Below are positions 1-8,450 of a DNA stretch of 64,000 nt, piece after piece. The notes beneath the pieces were generated by a model. It saw nothing but the letters and a program-made list of their open reading frames with translations. It made no database searches and was not told the origin of the DNA. The number at the start of each line of letters is the position of its first letter. Positions within the stretch are counted from its first letter, which is position 1. This stretch comes from Bradyrhizobium sp. GTDB lineage: Bacteria; Pseudomonadota; Alphaproteobacteria; Rhizobiales; Xanthobacteraceae. Location: positions 1-64,000 of the forward strand of contig NZ_JAUSLT010000140.1 in assembly GCF_030646015.1 (NCBI RefSeq), written 5' to 3'. Both the position numbers and the translations under genes were made by a program.

Positions 1-852
1 ATGGCCCGCAGGTTTTCCGCTCCCTATCAGTCGGAGCCCGTGTCCAGCCTCGCCACATGGGCGCGCAATCTCGCGGTGTTTTCGGTGGTCGCCGTGCTGG
101 TTTCCATCGCCATCGTCCGTTTCGGTTTTCTCGAGGTCAAACCGGCGCTCACGACGTTTTTCGGCGCGCTGGCCTGCGCGGTGCTTTCCATTCTGACGGG
201 CTTCGCCGCCTTCGCCGCGATCTGGCAGAATGGATCGCGCGGCATGGGCCGCATCCTGCTGGCGTTCATGATCAGCGCGGTCGTGCTGGCCTATCCCGCC
301 TATCTCGGCCTGCAATACCGCAAGCTGCCGAAGATCCACGACATCACCACCGACCCGATCGATCCGCCGCGCTTCGAGGCGCTGGCGCGCTTGCGCAGCG
401 GCGACGGCGCCAACCCCGCGGTCTATGCCGGGCTCTATTCCGCCGAGCAGCAGCGGCTGGCCTATCCCGATGTCGAAACCGTCGAACTCGAGGTCCCCGC
501 GCTTCGGGCCTATGAGGTGACGCTCGCGCTGGTCAACAAGCGCAAATGGCGCGTGGTCGACGAGCGCCCGCCGCAGCCGCGCCGGGACGGCCGCATCGAG
601 GCGATCGCGCAAACGCCGATCATGGGATTTCGCGAAGACGTCTCGATCCGCATCAAGCCGGACGGCGAAGGCTCGCGCGTCGATATCCGCTCCTCGTCGC
701 GCTATTTCGAAAGCGACCTCGGCAGCAACGCCGCGCGGGTGACCAAACTGATCGAGGACATCAACACAGCCGCCGACCAGGCCAAGCCGGCGGTGAAGAA
801 ACCGCAGACGCCGGCCAAGGCGCAGGCGAAGAATGTGAAGAAGGAACGCTGA
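1..852 (+). CDS. DUF1499 domain membrane protein
   Basis: This 283-residue protein has three hydrophobic segments in the first ~105 residues (about 25-45, 52-72 and 85-105), then a soluble DUF1499-type domain (about 140-255) and a Lys/Ala/Pro-rich tail. DUF1499 is a widespread domain of unknown function; the lipid- or envelope-related role sometimes suggested for such proteins is not testable here. The ATG is the first base of the window, so an upstream start or operon partner cannot be excluded. It converges with the MBL-fold gene, and a GTCATTCCGGG palindrome lies between the two stop codons. Confidence 0.75.
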   Translation: MARRFSAPYQSEPVSSLATWARNLAVFSVVAVLVSIAIVRFGFLEVKPALTTFFGALACAVLSILTGFAAFAAIWQNGSRGMGRILLAFMISAVVLAYPAYLGLQYRKLPKIHDITTDPIDPPRFEALARLRSGDGANPAVYAGLYSAEQQRLAYPDVETVELEVPALRAYEVTLALVNKRKWRVVDERPPQPRRDGRIEAIAQTPIMGFREDVSIRIKPDGEGSRVDIRSSSRYFESDLGSNAARVTKLIEDINTAADQAKPAVKKPQTPAKAQAKNVKKER

Positions 853-857
853 CGGCC

Positions 858-896
858 GTCATTCCGGGGCGCGCGTCAGCGCGAACCCGGAATGAC
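858..896. repeat. GTCATTCCGGG palindrome between convergent genes
   Basis: The arms GTCATTCCGGG and CCCGGAATGAC face each other across about 17 bases, between the stop codons of two convergent genes. A transcript from either strand would form a GC-rich hairpin, so it could act as a bidirectional terminator, although no clear T-tract follows. A single arm-like copy (gtcattccgggtcgca) sits near 3280, which suggests a dispersed repeat. Confidence 0.6.
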
Positions 897-898
897 AG

Positions 899-1816
899 CT
901 ACACCAACCGATAATTTCCGCCGATCACCGGATCGCCATCGGTCGCGACCACGCCGCGCCCGGCCAGATCTTCCAGATGCGCCAGCACGGAATAGCCGGC
1001 GGCATTGGTCAGTCGCGGATCGATGCCGATATAGACCGCGCGCACGATGGTCGGGATATCCGCCTCGCCCTTGGCGAGCCGATGCAGGATCGAGGCTTCG
1101 CGCGCGTGGCGATGCCTGGTCAGGAAACGCACATAGCGCTGGGCATCCGGAATTTCCGGGCCGTGACCGGAAAAATACAAATCCTCGTCGCGCGCCGCCA
1201 GCGTTTCCAGCGATGCCATGTAATCGACCATCGATCCATCCGGCGGCGCCACGATCGAGGTCGACCAGCCCATCACGTGATCGCCGACGAAATTGATCTT
1301 TCGCTCGGCCCAGGCGAATGCCAGATGATTGGCGGTGTGGCCCGGCGTCGCCACCGCTTCCAGCGCCCAGCCGGCGCCTTCGATCGTGTCGCCGTGCTTC
1401 ACTTCGATATCCGGCTTGAAGTCGCGGTCGGCGCCGGATTCCGGATTGTGCTTCTCGCTCTCGTAGCGCGGCCGCGAAGCGCGATGCGAACCCTCGGCAT
1501 AGACGGTGGCGCCGGTGGCGGCCTTGATCCTGGTGGTGTTGGGCGAGTGGTCGCGGTGGGTATGGGTGACCAGGATATGCGTCACGGTCTCATTGCGCAC
1601 GGCGTCGAGCAACGCCGCCGCATGGGCCTCATCGTCCGGGCCGGGATCGATGATCGCGACCTTGCCGGTGCCCACGATGTAACTGACCGTGCCGGTAAAG
1701 GTGAACGGGCTCGGATTATTGCAGAGCACGCGCCGCACGCCGGGGCGGACTTCTTCGACCACCCCGGGTTTCAGGGGAAAGTCGCGGTTGAACGGGATGT
1801 CGTCGTTGTCGGCCAT
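899..1816 (-). CDS. MBL-fold metallo-hydrolase (LACTB2/RNase Z-like)
   Basis: The 305-residue protein has the metallo-beta-lactamase metal-binding motif THTHRDH at about residues 84-90 (H85, H87, D89, H90). Further metal ligands are likely in ATPGHTANH, the GDHVMGW stretch and SGHGPEIP. A winged-helix-like C-terminal region (about 240-300) is typical of the LACTB2 group of hydrolases, so a thioester or phosphodiester substrate is possible but not shown. The reading frame stays open far upstream, but the family-like N terminus begins at the ATG at 1816. It lies downstream of the acyl-CoA dehydrogenase on the same strand, separated by a palindromic repeat. Confidence 0.85.
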   Translation of the reverse strand: MADNDDIPFNRDFPLKPGVVEEVRPGVRRVLCNNPSPFTFTGTVSYIVGTGKVAIIDPGPDDEAHAAALLDAVRNETVTHILVTHTHRDHSPNTTRIKAATGATVYAEGSHRASRPRYESEKHNPESGADRDFKPDIEVKHGDTIEGAGWALEAVATPGHTANHLAFAWAERKINFVGDHVMGWSTSIVAPPDGSMVDYMASLETLAARDEDLYFSGHGPEIPDAQRYVRFLTRHRHAREASILHRLAKGEADIPTIVRAVYIGIDPRLTNAAGYSVLAHLEDLAGRGVVATDGDPVIGGNYRLV

Positions 1817-1853
1817 GGGGCTGCCTGTGTGGTACGCCGCGCTTCCCACCGAA

Positions 1854-1961
1854 CCCTCATGCTGAGGAGGCCCCGTGGGGCCGTCTCGAAGCATCGGGCA
1901 AGATCTGTCGCGCGGCCATCCTTCGAGACGCCCGCTAAGGCGCGGGCTCCTCAGGATGAGG
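1854..1961. repeat. CCTCAT...ATGAGG palindromic repeat, copy 1
   Basis: This is a ~108-bp imperfect palindrome with ends cctcatgctgaggag and ctcctcaggatgagg and internal arms gtctcgaa and ttcgagac. A second copy with the same ends and internal arms lies at 11750-11880. Such elements are common between rhizobial genes. This copy separates the glutaryl-CoA dehydrogenase from the MBL-fold gene. Confidence 0.75.
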
Positions 1962-1977
1962 TCGGAGTGTGTTGAGC

Positions 1978-3192
1978 CTACGAAAACGCCTGAATGCCGG
2001 TGATCGCCCGGCCCAAAATCAGCGCGTGGACGTCGTGGGTGCCTTCGTAGGTGTTGACGGTTTCCAGGTTCTGCGCGTGGCGCATCACGTGGTATTCGAT
2101 CTGGATGCCGTTGCCGCCGTGCATGTCGCGGGCCATCCGCGCGATGTCGAGCGCCTTGCCGCAATTGTTGCGCTTGACGATCGAGATCATCTCCGGCGCC
2201 ATCTTGCCTTCGTCCATCAGCCGCCCCACCCGCAAGGAGGCCTGCAGGCCGAGCGCGATGTCGGTCTGCATGTCCGCGAGCTTCTTCTGCACCAGCTGCG
2301 TCGCCGCCAGCGGGCGGTTGAACTGCTTGCGGTCGAGCGTGTACTGCCGCGCACGGTGCATGCAGTCCTCGGCGGCGCCCATCGCGCCCCAGGAAATGCC
2401 GTAGCGGGCACGGTTGAGACAGCCGAACGGTCCCTTCAGGCCGGAGACGTTGGGCAGCAGCGCGCTCTCGGGAACCTCGACGCCTTCCATCACGATCTCG
2501 CCGGTCACCGAGGCGCGCAGAGAGAGCTTGCCGCCGATCTTCGGCGCCGACAGCCCCTTCATGCCCTTCTCGAGAATAAAGCCGCGGATCTGGTTGTTGT
2601 GCTCGGCCGATTTGGCCCACACCACGAACACGTCGGCGATCGGCGCGTTGGAAATCCACATCTTGGTACCGGTGAGCCGGTAGCCGTCCGAGGTTTTCTC
2701 GGCGCGGGTCTTCATACCGCCGGGATCGGAGCCGGCATCCGGCTCGGTCAGGCCGAAACAGCCGACCCATTCGCCGGTGGCGAGCTTGGGCAGGTATTTC
2801 TTGCGCTGGTTCTCGTCGCCATAGGCATAGATCGGGTGCATCACCAGCGAGGACTGCACCGAATTCATCGAGCGATAGCCGGAATCGACGCGCTCGATCT
2901 CGCGCGCCACCAGGCCATAGGCGACGTAGCTCGCATTGGCGCAGCCATATTCTTCCGGCAGGGTAATGCCGATCAGGCCGAGTTCGCCCATCTCGTTGAA
3001 GATCTCGCGGTCGGTCTTCTCGTCGAGATAGGCCTTGGTGATGCGCGGCAACAGCTTGTCCTGCGCATAGGCGCGCGCGGTGTCGCGGATCATGCGCTCG
3101 TCTTCGGTGAGCTGCTCGTCGAGCATGAACGGATCGTCCCACTGGAACTCGACCGAAGCCGGCTTGTCCTTGGTCTGAGGGCGCACGCTCAT
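1978..3192 (-). CDS. gcdH: Glutaryl-CoA dehydrogenase (acyl-CoA dehydrogenase family)
   Basis: The 404-residue flavoprotein matches the glutaryl-CoA dehydrogenase branch, which oxidatively decarboxylates glutaryl-CoA to crotonyl-CoA in lysine, tryptophan and aromatic-acid breakdown. Branch hallmarks are YRSMNSVQSSLVMHPI in the N-terminal domain, the FAD-contact stretch CFGLTEPDAGSDPGG, and NTYEGTHDVHALILGRAITG near the C terminus, which holds the expected catalytic glutamate (about E383). Length fits the family. The start is supported by AAAGGAATTCTC directly before ATG. Substrate assignment is from these motifs; another short-chain dehydrogenase is less likely. Confidence 0.88.
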   Translation of the reverse strand: MSVRPQTKDKPASVEFQWDDPFMLDEQLTEDERMIRDTARAYAQDKLLPRITKAYLDEKTDREIFNEMGELGLIGITLPEEYGCANASYVAYGLVAREIERVDSGYRSMNSVQSSLVMHPIYAYGDENQRKKYLPKLATGEWVGCFGLTEPDAGSDPGGMKTRAEKTSDGYRLTGTKMWISNAPIADVFVVWAKSAEHNNQIRGFILEKGMKGLSAPKIGGKLSLRASVTGEIVMEGVEVPESALLPNVSGLKGPFGCLNRARYGISWGAMGAAEDCMHRARQYTLDRKQFNRPLAATQLVQKKLADMQTDIALGLQASLRVGRLMDEGKMAPEMISIVKRNNCGKALDIARMARDMHGGNGIQIEYHVMRHAQNLETVNTYEGTHDVHALILGRAITGIQAFS

Positions 3193-3317
3193 GAGAATTC
3201 CTTTCGATCCTTACGCATTTGGCCGACAAAATAGAGCGCTATGAGGCCAAGCGCAATTGGATTGGGTGTTTACCGTTGCGTCATTCCGGGTCGCACAACC
3301 GGCCTGAAATCACAACC

Positions 3318-4400
3318 TTAGCCTTCAAGCTGCTCGTTGGAGAGAATCTCGATGCCGAAACCGGACAGCCCCTTGTAGTCGTGCACCGACGACGTCAGAT
3401 GACGGATCGAGGTGACGCCGAGATCGCGCAGGATCTGCGCGCCGACGCCGACCTCGCGCCATTGCTTGTTGCGGTCGGCTTCGGCGGATTTGTCTTCCGG
3501 CAAGGGCGCGACCGGAACGCCGGCGGCGCCGTCGCGCAGATAGATCAGCACGCCGCTGCCGTTCTTCTTGAAGTGTTCCAGCACCGCCTGCATGCGCTTC
3601 GGACCGGTGAAGATATCCTTGACGATATTGGGCTTGTGAAAGCGCGTCAGCACGTTTTTGCCGTCGCCGATGCCGTTATAGACGAACGCGACATGCGCGA
3701 TGGAATCGAACGGCGAGCGATAGGCGTAGCCCTGCAGCAGGCCGATCGGGCTTTCGGTGGTGAAGGTCGAGACCCGCTCGATCAGTTTCTCGCGCGCCTG
3801 GCGATAGGCGATCATGTCGGCAATGGTGACGTGCTTGAGCTTGTGGGTGGCGGCGAACTTCGCCACCTGCTCGCCCTTCATGACCGTGCCGTCGTCGTTC
3901 ATCAACTCCGAGATGACGCCGACCGGCGGCAGGCCGGAGAGCTTGCAGAGGTCGACCGCGGCCTCGGTATGGCCGGAGCGCAGCAGCACGCCGCCGTCGC
4001 GCGCGATCAGCGGGAAGATATGGCCGGGCCGGGCGAAATCATTGGCGCCGGCGTTCGGATTGGCCAGCGCGCGGCAGCAGGAGGCGCGTTCCTCGGCCGA
4101 AATTCCGGTGCCGTTGTCCGGCTTGTAGTCGATCGACACCGTGAAGGCGGTGGTGTGGTTGGACTCGTTGTGCGCCACCATCGGATCGAGCCGCAACCGC
4201 CGGGCATCTTCGGTGGTGATCGGCGCGCAGACGATGCCGGAGGTGTGGCGGATGATGAACGCCATCTTTTCGGAGGTGCACAGCGACGCCGCCACGATCA
4301 GGTCGCCCTCGCCTTCGCGGTCGTCGTCATCGGTGACGACGACGAGTTCGCCATTGGCAAAAGCCTGCAGAACTTCCTGGATCGGATCGGCCATTTTCAT
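3318..4400 (-). CDS. ribB: 3,4-dihydroxy-2-butanone-4-phosphate synthase with degenerate GTP cyclohydrolase II domain
   Basis: The N-terminal ~200 residues are a RibB domain that makes the four-carbon riboflavin precursor from ribulose 5-phosphate. They hold DDDDREGEGDL, HTSGIVC and RPGHIFPL. The C-terminal ~150 residues align with GTP cyclohydrolase II, but the zinc-cysteine region is replaced: where family members have VRVHSEC...F...CDCG, this protein has LTRFHKPNIVKDIFTGPKRM with no cysteine. It therefore resembles rhizobial RibBX proteins and should not act as RibA. ATG at 4400 is preceded by a weak purine-rich site; alternatives are ATG at 4394 and at 4427. Confidence 0.85.
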   Translation of the reverse strand: MKMADPIQEVLQAFANGELVVVTDDDDREGEGDLIVAASLCTSEKMAFIIRHTSGIVCAPITTEDARRLRLDPMVAHNESNHTTAFTVSIDYKPDNGTGISAEERASCCRALANPNAGANDFARPGHIFPLIARDGGVLLRSGHTEAAVDLCKLSGLPPVGVISELMNDDGTVMKGEQVAKFAATHKLKHVTIADMIAYRQAREKLIERVSTFTTESPIGLLQGYAYRSPFDSIAHVAFVYNGIGDGKNVLTRFHKPNIVKDIFTGPKRMQAVLEHFKKNGSGVLIYLRDGAAGVPVAPLPEDKSAEADRNKQWREVGVGAQILRDLGVTSIRHLTSSVHDYKGLSGFGIEILSNEQLEG

Positions 4401-4430
4401 GCGTCTCGCTTTGGTGCCGGGCAGCATCAG

Positions 4431-4465
4431 CCGGACTTGTTCGCCGGACTTGTTAACCGGACTTG
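4431..4465. repeat. 13-bp tandem repeat, 2.7 copies
   Basis: CCGGACTTGTTCG, CCGGACTTGTTAA and CCGGACTTG follow each other without a gap just upstream of ribB and in the divergent ribB-tctC interval. The regular 13-bp unit could be slippage-derived or a multi-site operator. No regulator is known to match it. Confidence 0.6.
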
Positions 4466-4632
4466 GGACCCCGCGCCAGCATCATTGCGCAGGGCAGAAC
4501 GGCGCCGGAGGGGCAGCGCGGACCGTCCTGCGGCGGCGCGCCGGGCTGGAAAAATCGTTGACGAGGTCCGGTCTCGATCGTCATGGTCGGGTGCCGCAAA
4601 AAAACAACAAGCAGGCATCGGGAAGAAACATC

Positions 4633-5625
4633 ATGCAGTTTTGCTTGAATTTCCGTCGGGCGGCATTGGCCGCCGTCGCGTTGCTGGCGGGGTCGGCCGG
4701 ATTTTCAACCTCCCCGCAGGCCGCCGACGAATGGCCGACCCGTGAAATCACCTTCTACGTGCCCTACGCGCCCGGCGGCTCCACCGATCCGATCAGCCGT
4801 AAATATGCCGAGCTGCTGGAGAAGCAACTCAAGGTCAAGGTCATCGTCGAGAACAAGCCCGGGGCCTCGGCCACCATCGGCACCGGGGCGGTGATCCGCG
4901 CCGCGCCTGACGGCTACACGATCGGGCTCGGCTCGACTTCCTCGCTGGCCTATCAGCCGCTGGAAATGAAGGGCCTGGCGTGGAAATCGGCCAATGACTA
5001 CCAGTCGATCGCCAAGCTTTCCGACCTGCCCGCGATCCTGGCAGTGCCGGCGAATTCCCGCTGGAAAACCTTCGACGATTTCATCGCCGAGGCCCGCGCC
5101 AATCCGCGCAAGCTGAAGGTTTCGGTGTCCGGATTGCGTTCCATCAATGACATTGCAGTCCAGCAGTTCAACAAGCTCGCCGGCCTGCGCATCGTCACGG
5201 TACCGTTCACCGGCGGCGGCGGCGAAGCCACGCTGGCGGCGCTGGGCGGACGGGTCGACGGCACCGTCGGATTCGCACCGGGCATGAAGGGCCAGATCGA
5301 CGCCGGCAAGCTGCGCGTGCTCGCGGTGTTTCAGCAGGGCAAATACGACCTGCTGCCGGACGCCAGGCCGATCGGCGAGACGCCATGGAAAGAGACGTTT
5401 CCGGTCGGCTATTACGTGATCGCGCCGAACGGCCTGCCGAAGCCGGTGCTCGAGAAACTGATGGCGGCCTCCAAAATCATCGTCGCGAGCGACGAATTCA
5501 AGACCTTCCTCAGGACCAACGGCTACACATGGGATCCCAAATTTGGCGACGACATGAAGAAGGAGCTTGAGGACTACGACGGCAAGTTCCGCGCCGTCAT
5601 CAAGTTCCTGGACGACGACAAGTGA
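4633..5625 (+). CDS. tctC: Tripartite tricarboxylate transporter substrate-binding protein TctC
   Basis: The 330-residue Bug-family periplasmic receptor has a signal peptide (about residues 1-30, ending near PQAA). The mature start REITFYVPYAPGGSTDPISR holds the family PGGS-D signature, and GTGAVIRAAPDGYTIGLGS is the second conserved block. The protein would capture a carboxylate in the periplasm and deliver it to TctBA. The start ATG follows GGAAGAAACATC. The gene overlaps tctB by GTGA and leads a complete tctC-tctB-tctA operon. The ligand cannot be read from sequence; Bug receptors bind diverse organic acids. Confidence 0.9.
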   Translation: MQFCLNFRRAALAAVALLAGSAGFSTSPQAADEWPTREITFYVPYAPGGSTDPISRKYAELLEKQLKVKVIVENKPGASATIGTGAVIRAAPDGYTIGLGSTSSLAYQPLEMKGLAWKSANDYQSIAKLSDLPAILAVPANSRWKTFDDFIAEARANPRKLKVSVSGLRSINDIAVQQFNKLAGLRIVTVPFTGGGGEATLAALGGRVDGTVGFAPGMKGQIDAGKLRVLAVFQQGKYDLLPDARPIGETPWKETFPVGYYVIAPNGLPKPVLEKLMAASKIIVASDEFKTFLRTNGYTWDPKFGDDMKKELEDYDGKFRAVIKFLDDDK

Positions 5626-6125
5626 CCGCCAACAGCTTCCGGCTGCCGCCGGCGCGACGCATCGTCGGCGTGCTGGCGCTGCTGCTGGCGGCGGTTTACG
5701 CGATCGATGCCTGGCAGACGCTGTCGATGGGGCGCTGGCACAAGCCCGGCGCCGCGATCTTCCCGATCGCGCTTGGCCTGTTGCTGGCGATCGCGGCGAT
5801 CTCGGTGCTGCTGGAGAAGCATGGCGGCGCCGGCGATCCGATGCCCGCAACATTTTCGCTGCCTGCCGGCGCCGATCTGCGCCGGCTGCTGAAAGTGATG
5901 GCCGCGTTCTCACTCTACTTCCTGGCGATACCGCTGCTCGGCAACATGATCGCCTCGGCGTTGTTTCTGCTGGCGACGATGTGGTTGCTCTCGGATGATC
6001 CCGACAAATCGGTGATGCGGCTGTCGCTCTATGCGGTGGCGATGGCGCTGATAATCGAGGTGTTCTTCGTGCGGCTGCTCAAGTTGCAGATGCCCGCGGG
6101 GGTGTTGAAGCCGTGGCTGTTTTAG
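5622..6125 (+). CDS. tctB: Tripartite tricarboxylate transporter small membrane subunit TctB
   Basis: The 167-residue protein has four predicted membrane helices (about 12-30, 45-65, 85-120 and 128-150), as expected for TctB. The GTG start overlaps the tctC stop (GTGA), implying translational coupling. Together with TctA it forms the membrane part of a secondary, cation-coupled tripartite transporter. TctB proteins diverge strongly in sequence, so the assignment rests mainly on topology and position between tctC and tctA. Confidence 0.85.
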   Translation: MTANSFRLPPARRIVGVLALLLAAVYAIDAWQTLSMGRWHKPGAAIFPIALGLLLAIAAISVLLEKHGGAGDPMPATFSLPAGADLRRLLKVMAAFSLYFLAIPLLGNMIASALFLLATMWLLSDDPDKSVMRLSLYAVAMALIIEVFFVRLLKLQMPAGVLKPWLF

Positions 6126-6143
6126 ATTTTTGCCAAGGAAACG

Positions 6144-6257
6144 GTGCGCGCCCTCTCCCATGGGGAGTGGGTTGGGGTGAGGGGGTACGGTCTATCGTTC
6201 GATAGTAACCCCTCACCCGGCGCTGCGCGCCGACCTCTCCCAAAGGGAGAGGTGAAG
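6144..6257. repeat. CCCTCTCCC-type palindromic repeat between tctB and tctA
   Basis: The ends gccctctcccatggggag and ctcccaaagggagagg, with internal arms gggtgaggggg and cccctcaccc, make a ~114-bp imperfect palindrome. It is a diverged relative of the two ~135-bp elements at about 17884 and 36178. Lying inside the tct operon, it would form a hairpin in the mRNA and could adjust tctA expression relative to tctCB. Confidence 0.7.
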
Positions 6258-6270
6258 GAAGAAAGCAACA

Positions 6271-7788
6271 ATGAACTCCCTGCAGGGCCTGCTCTACGGC
6301 CTCTCCATCGCCGCGACGCCCGCCAACCTGCTCGCCGCCTTCGCCGGAGCGTTCGCGGGCACGGCGATCGGCGTGCTGCCGGGTCTCGGCCCGGTCGCCG
6401 GCGTGGCGCTGATCCTGCCCCTGACCTTCTCGCTCGATCCGACCGCCGGCCTGATCATGATGGCCGGCATTTTTTACGGCTCGATGTATGGCGGCTCGAC
6501 CACCGCGATCCTGCTCAACATTCCCGGCGAGTCCGCGTCCGTGGTCACCGCGATCGACGGTTATCAGCTCGCCAGGAAGGGCCGCGCCGGCGCCACGCTG
6601 ACCATCGTCGCGGTCGGCTCGTTCGTCGGCGGCACGCTGGCCGTGATCGGCGTCATGATGTTCTCGTCGCTGCTGGCCAATGTCGCGATCCTGTTCGGCC
6701 CCGCGGAATTCTTTGCGCTCACCGCCGGCGGCCTGGTGGTGATGTCGCGCATATCCGGCGGCACGCTGGCGTCCGCGCTGCTGCCGATGACGCTCGGGCT
6801 GATGCTCGGCACCGTCGGCCAGGAGGCCGTCACCGGCGAAACCCGCTTTACCTTCGGCCTGCCCGAACTCGCCGAAGGCGTGTCGCTGGTGCCGGTCGTG
6901 GTCGGGCTCTACGGCTTTGCGGAATTGATGCTGCTGATCGAGGACCGGGTTCATGCCGCCGCCAAACCTGAGTCGGTATCGATGCGCCAGTTGCTGCCGA
7001 CCCGCAGCGAATGGAAGCGCGCGGTGCCGTCCTGGCTGCGCGGCACTTTTTTGGGATTCCTGTTCGGCCTGGTGCCGGGGCCGGCAGCGACACTGGCCTC
7101 GTTTGCCGCCTACCGGTTGGAGAAGGCCACATCGAAATACGCCGCCGAGATCGGCACCGGCGCGATCGAGGGCGTCGCCGGACCGGAGGCCGCCAACAAT
7201 TCCGCCGCCACTGCCTCGCTGGTGCCGCTGCTGGCGCTCGGCATCCCCTTCACGCCGATCGCGGCCCTGATGATCTCGGCGATGCTGGTGCAGGGCATCC
7301 AGCCCGGGCCGCTGTTGATCACGCAGCATCCGGAAATCTTCTGGGGCCTGATCGCCTCGGCCTATATCGGCAATGTGATGTTGCTGCTGCTCAACATCCC
7401 GATGGTCGGGGTCTGGGTCAGCCTGCTCAGGATCCCGCATTTCCTGTTCATTCCGCTGCTGCTGGTGCTGTCAGTGATCGGCACCTACAGCGTCCGCAAC
7501 AGCGTCTTCGACGTCTGGGTGCTGCTCGGCGCCGGCATCGTCGGCTATGCCTTCAACAAGCTGAAATTCCAACTCGCGCCGCTGGTGGTCGGTCTGATCC
7601 TCGGCCCCAACATCGAAAAGCATTTTCGCGAGGCGCTGTTTCTCAGCCAGGGCGATCCCTGGATCTACCTGGAAAGCCCGATCGCGGTCACGGTTTGGCT
7701 CGCGGTCGCAGCCATCCTGATCGCCGGCTTTGTCGCGCGACGCCGCGCGGCGTTCAGGGATGCGATGGCGCAGGAGAGCAGTTTGTAG
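6271..7788 (+). CDS. tctA: Tripartite tricarboxylate transporter large permease TctA
   Basis: The 505-residue integral membrane protein has about 11-12 helices and the TctA blocks GVLPGLGPVAGVALILPLTF, FYGSMYGGSTTAILLNIPGE and GIPFTPIAALM. Length is normal for TctA. It is the transport channel that works with TctC and TctB to import an organic acid. ATG at 6271 is preceded by AAGGAAGAAAGCAAC. It lies 145 bp after tctB with a palindromic repeat in the gap. Confidence 0.93.
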   Translation: MNSLQGLLYGLSIAATPANLLAAFAGAFAGTAIGVLPGLGPVAGVALILPLTFSLDPTAGLIMMAGIFYGSMYGGSTTAILLNIPGESASVVTAIDGYQLARKGRAGATLTIVAVGSFVGGTLAVIGVMMFSSLLANVAILFGPAEFFALTAGGLVVMSRISGGTLASALLPMTLGLMLGTVGQEAVTGETRFTFGLPELAEGVSLVPVVVGLYGFAELMLLIEDRVHAAAKPESVSMRQLLPTRSEWKRAVPSWLRGTFLGFLFGLVPGPAATLASFAAYRLEKATSKYAAEIGTGAIEGVAGPEAANNSAATASLVPLLALGIPFTPIAALMISAMLVQGIQPGPLLITQHPEIFWGLIASAYIGNVMLLLLNIPMVGVWVSLLRIPHFLFIPLLLVLSVIGTYSVRNSVFDVWVLLGAGIVGYAFNKLKFQLAPLVVGLILGPNIEKHFREALFLSQGDPWIYLESPIAVTVWLAVAAILIAGFVARRRAAFRDAMAQESSL

Positions 7789-7804
7789 AAGTCGGATTCA
7801 CGCA

Positions 7805-7890
7805 GTAGCCCGGATGGAGCGCAGCGCAATCCGGGGTAAGTGCATCATCTTGCGACGGCCCCGGATTACGCTGCGCTCCATCCGGGCTAC
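7805..7890. repeat. GTAGCCCGGATGGAGC palindrome
   Basis: The arms gtagcccggatggagcgcag and ctgcgctccatccgggctac flank a ~40-base centre. It lies between the convergent tctA and HU genes, where the hairpin may help end transcription from both. This element type recurs in many bacterial genomes; only one copy was noticed here. Confidence 0.75.
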
Positions 7891-7916
7891 AATTTGCCGG
7901 AAACCTTACGCCGTCT

Positions 7917-8213
7917 TCACACCGCGTCTTTGGCAACCTTCAGCGGCGACGCCTTGACGGACTTGCTGGCCGGCTTGGCCGCGAACTGCATGGGCTCTTT
8001 GGTGAAGGGATTGATACCGGCGCGGGCTTCAGTCGCGGGCTTGTTCACGACCGACATCTTGGCGAAACCGGGAATGACGAACTCGCCGGATTCATTCAGC
8101 TCCTTGTAACCGACGACTGCCATCTGCTCGATGACGGCCTTGACGTCTCCCTTTGAAACCTGGGTGCCCTCGGCAATTGCATCGATCAACTGATTCTTGG
8201 TCATCTTGGCCAT
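7917..8213 (-). CDS. HU family DNA-binding protein
   Basis: The 98-residue protein has the HU/IHF fold sequence: TKNQLIDAIAE at the N terminus, GEFVIPGFAKMSV, and the DNA-binding arm ARAGINPFTKE near residues 62-72. A Lys/Ala-rich tail of ~20 residues follows. HU proteins bend and compact DNA. The ATG at 8213 has a good site (AAAGGAATTTACG). It is a single gene, convergent with tctA. The lysine-rich tail is more like the variant HU-type proteins of rhizobia than canonical 90-residue HU. Confidence 0.88.
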   Translation of the reverse strand: MAKMTKNQLIDAIAEGTQVSKGDVKAVIEQMAVVGYKELNESGEFVIPGFAKMSVVNKPATEARAGINPFTKEPMQFAAKPASKSVKASPLKVAKDAV

Positions 8214-8450
8214 CGTAAATTCCTTTATGTGTGGGGGATGGAACGGATCTGGAGCGCGCGGACTATGCTTAAGTAACTCGGTCCGGAACGCGGTAAAAAC
8301 CACGCAGCGCGCTTCTCGTTCATGCCTGCGGTGATGAAGTTAGGAGGCTTAAAACCCATCGACGCCCAAAACGCAAGGTGCAACTGGGCATAAGTTCCGC
8401 ATCTGAAGCCACAGCGTCGGCGTGGCACTCCCTGCAAGCGGGGAGCGGGT

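Noticed and set aside
899..3229. One continuous 776-codon minus-strand frame over two genes
   Set aside because: The upstream part is a different frame of the glutaryl-CoA dehydrogenase gene (arginine-rich, no domain). Only the 305-residue MBL part is a real protein.
3318..4632. FMN riboswitch before ribB
   Set aside because: The short leader shows none of the conserved FMN-aptamer blocks and is occupied by the 13-bp tandem repeat.
8411..8435. Sigma54-like TGGCAC...TGCA near the antiporter end
   Set aside because: The GG and GC dinucleotides are two bases too close for a -24/-12 promoter.
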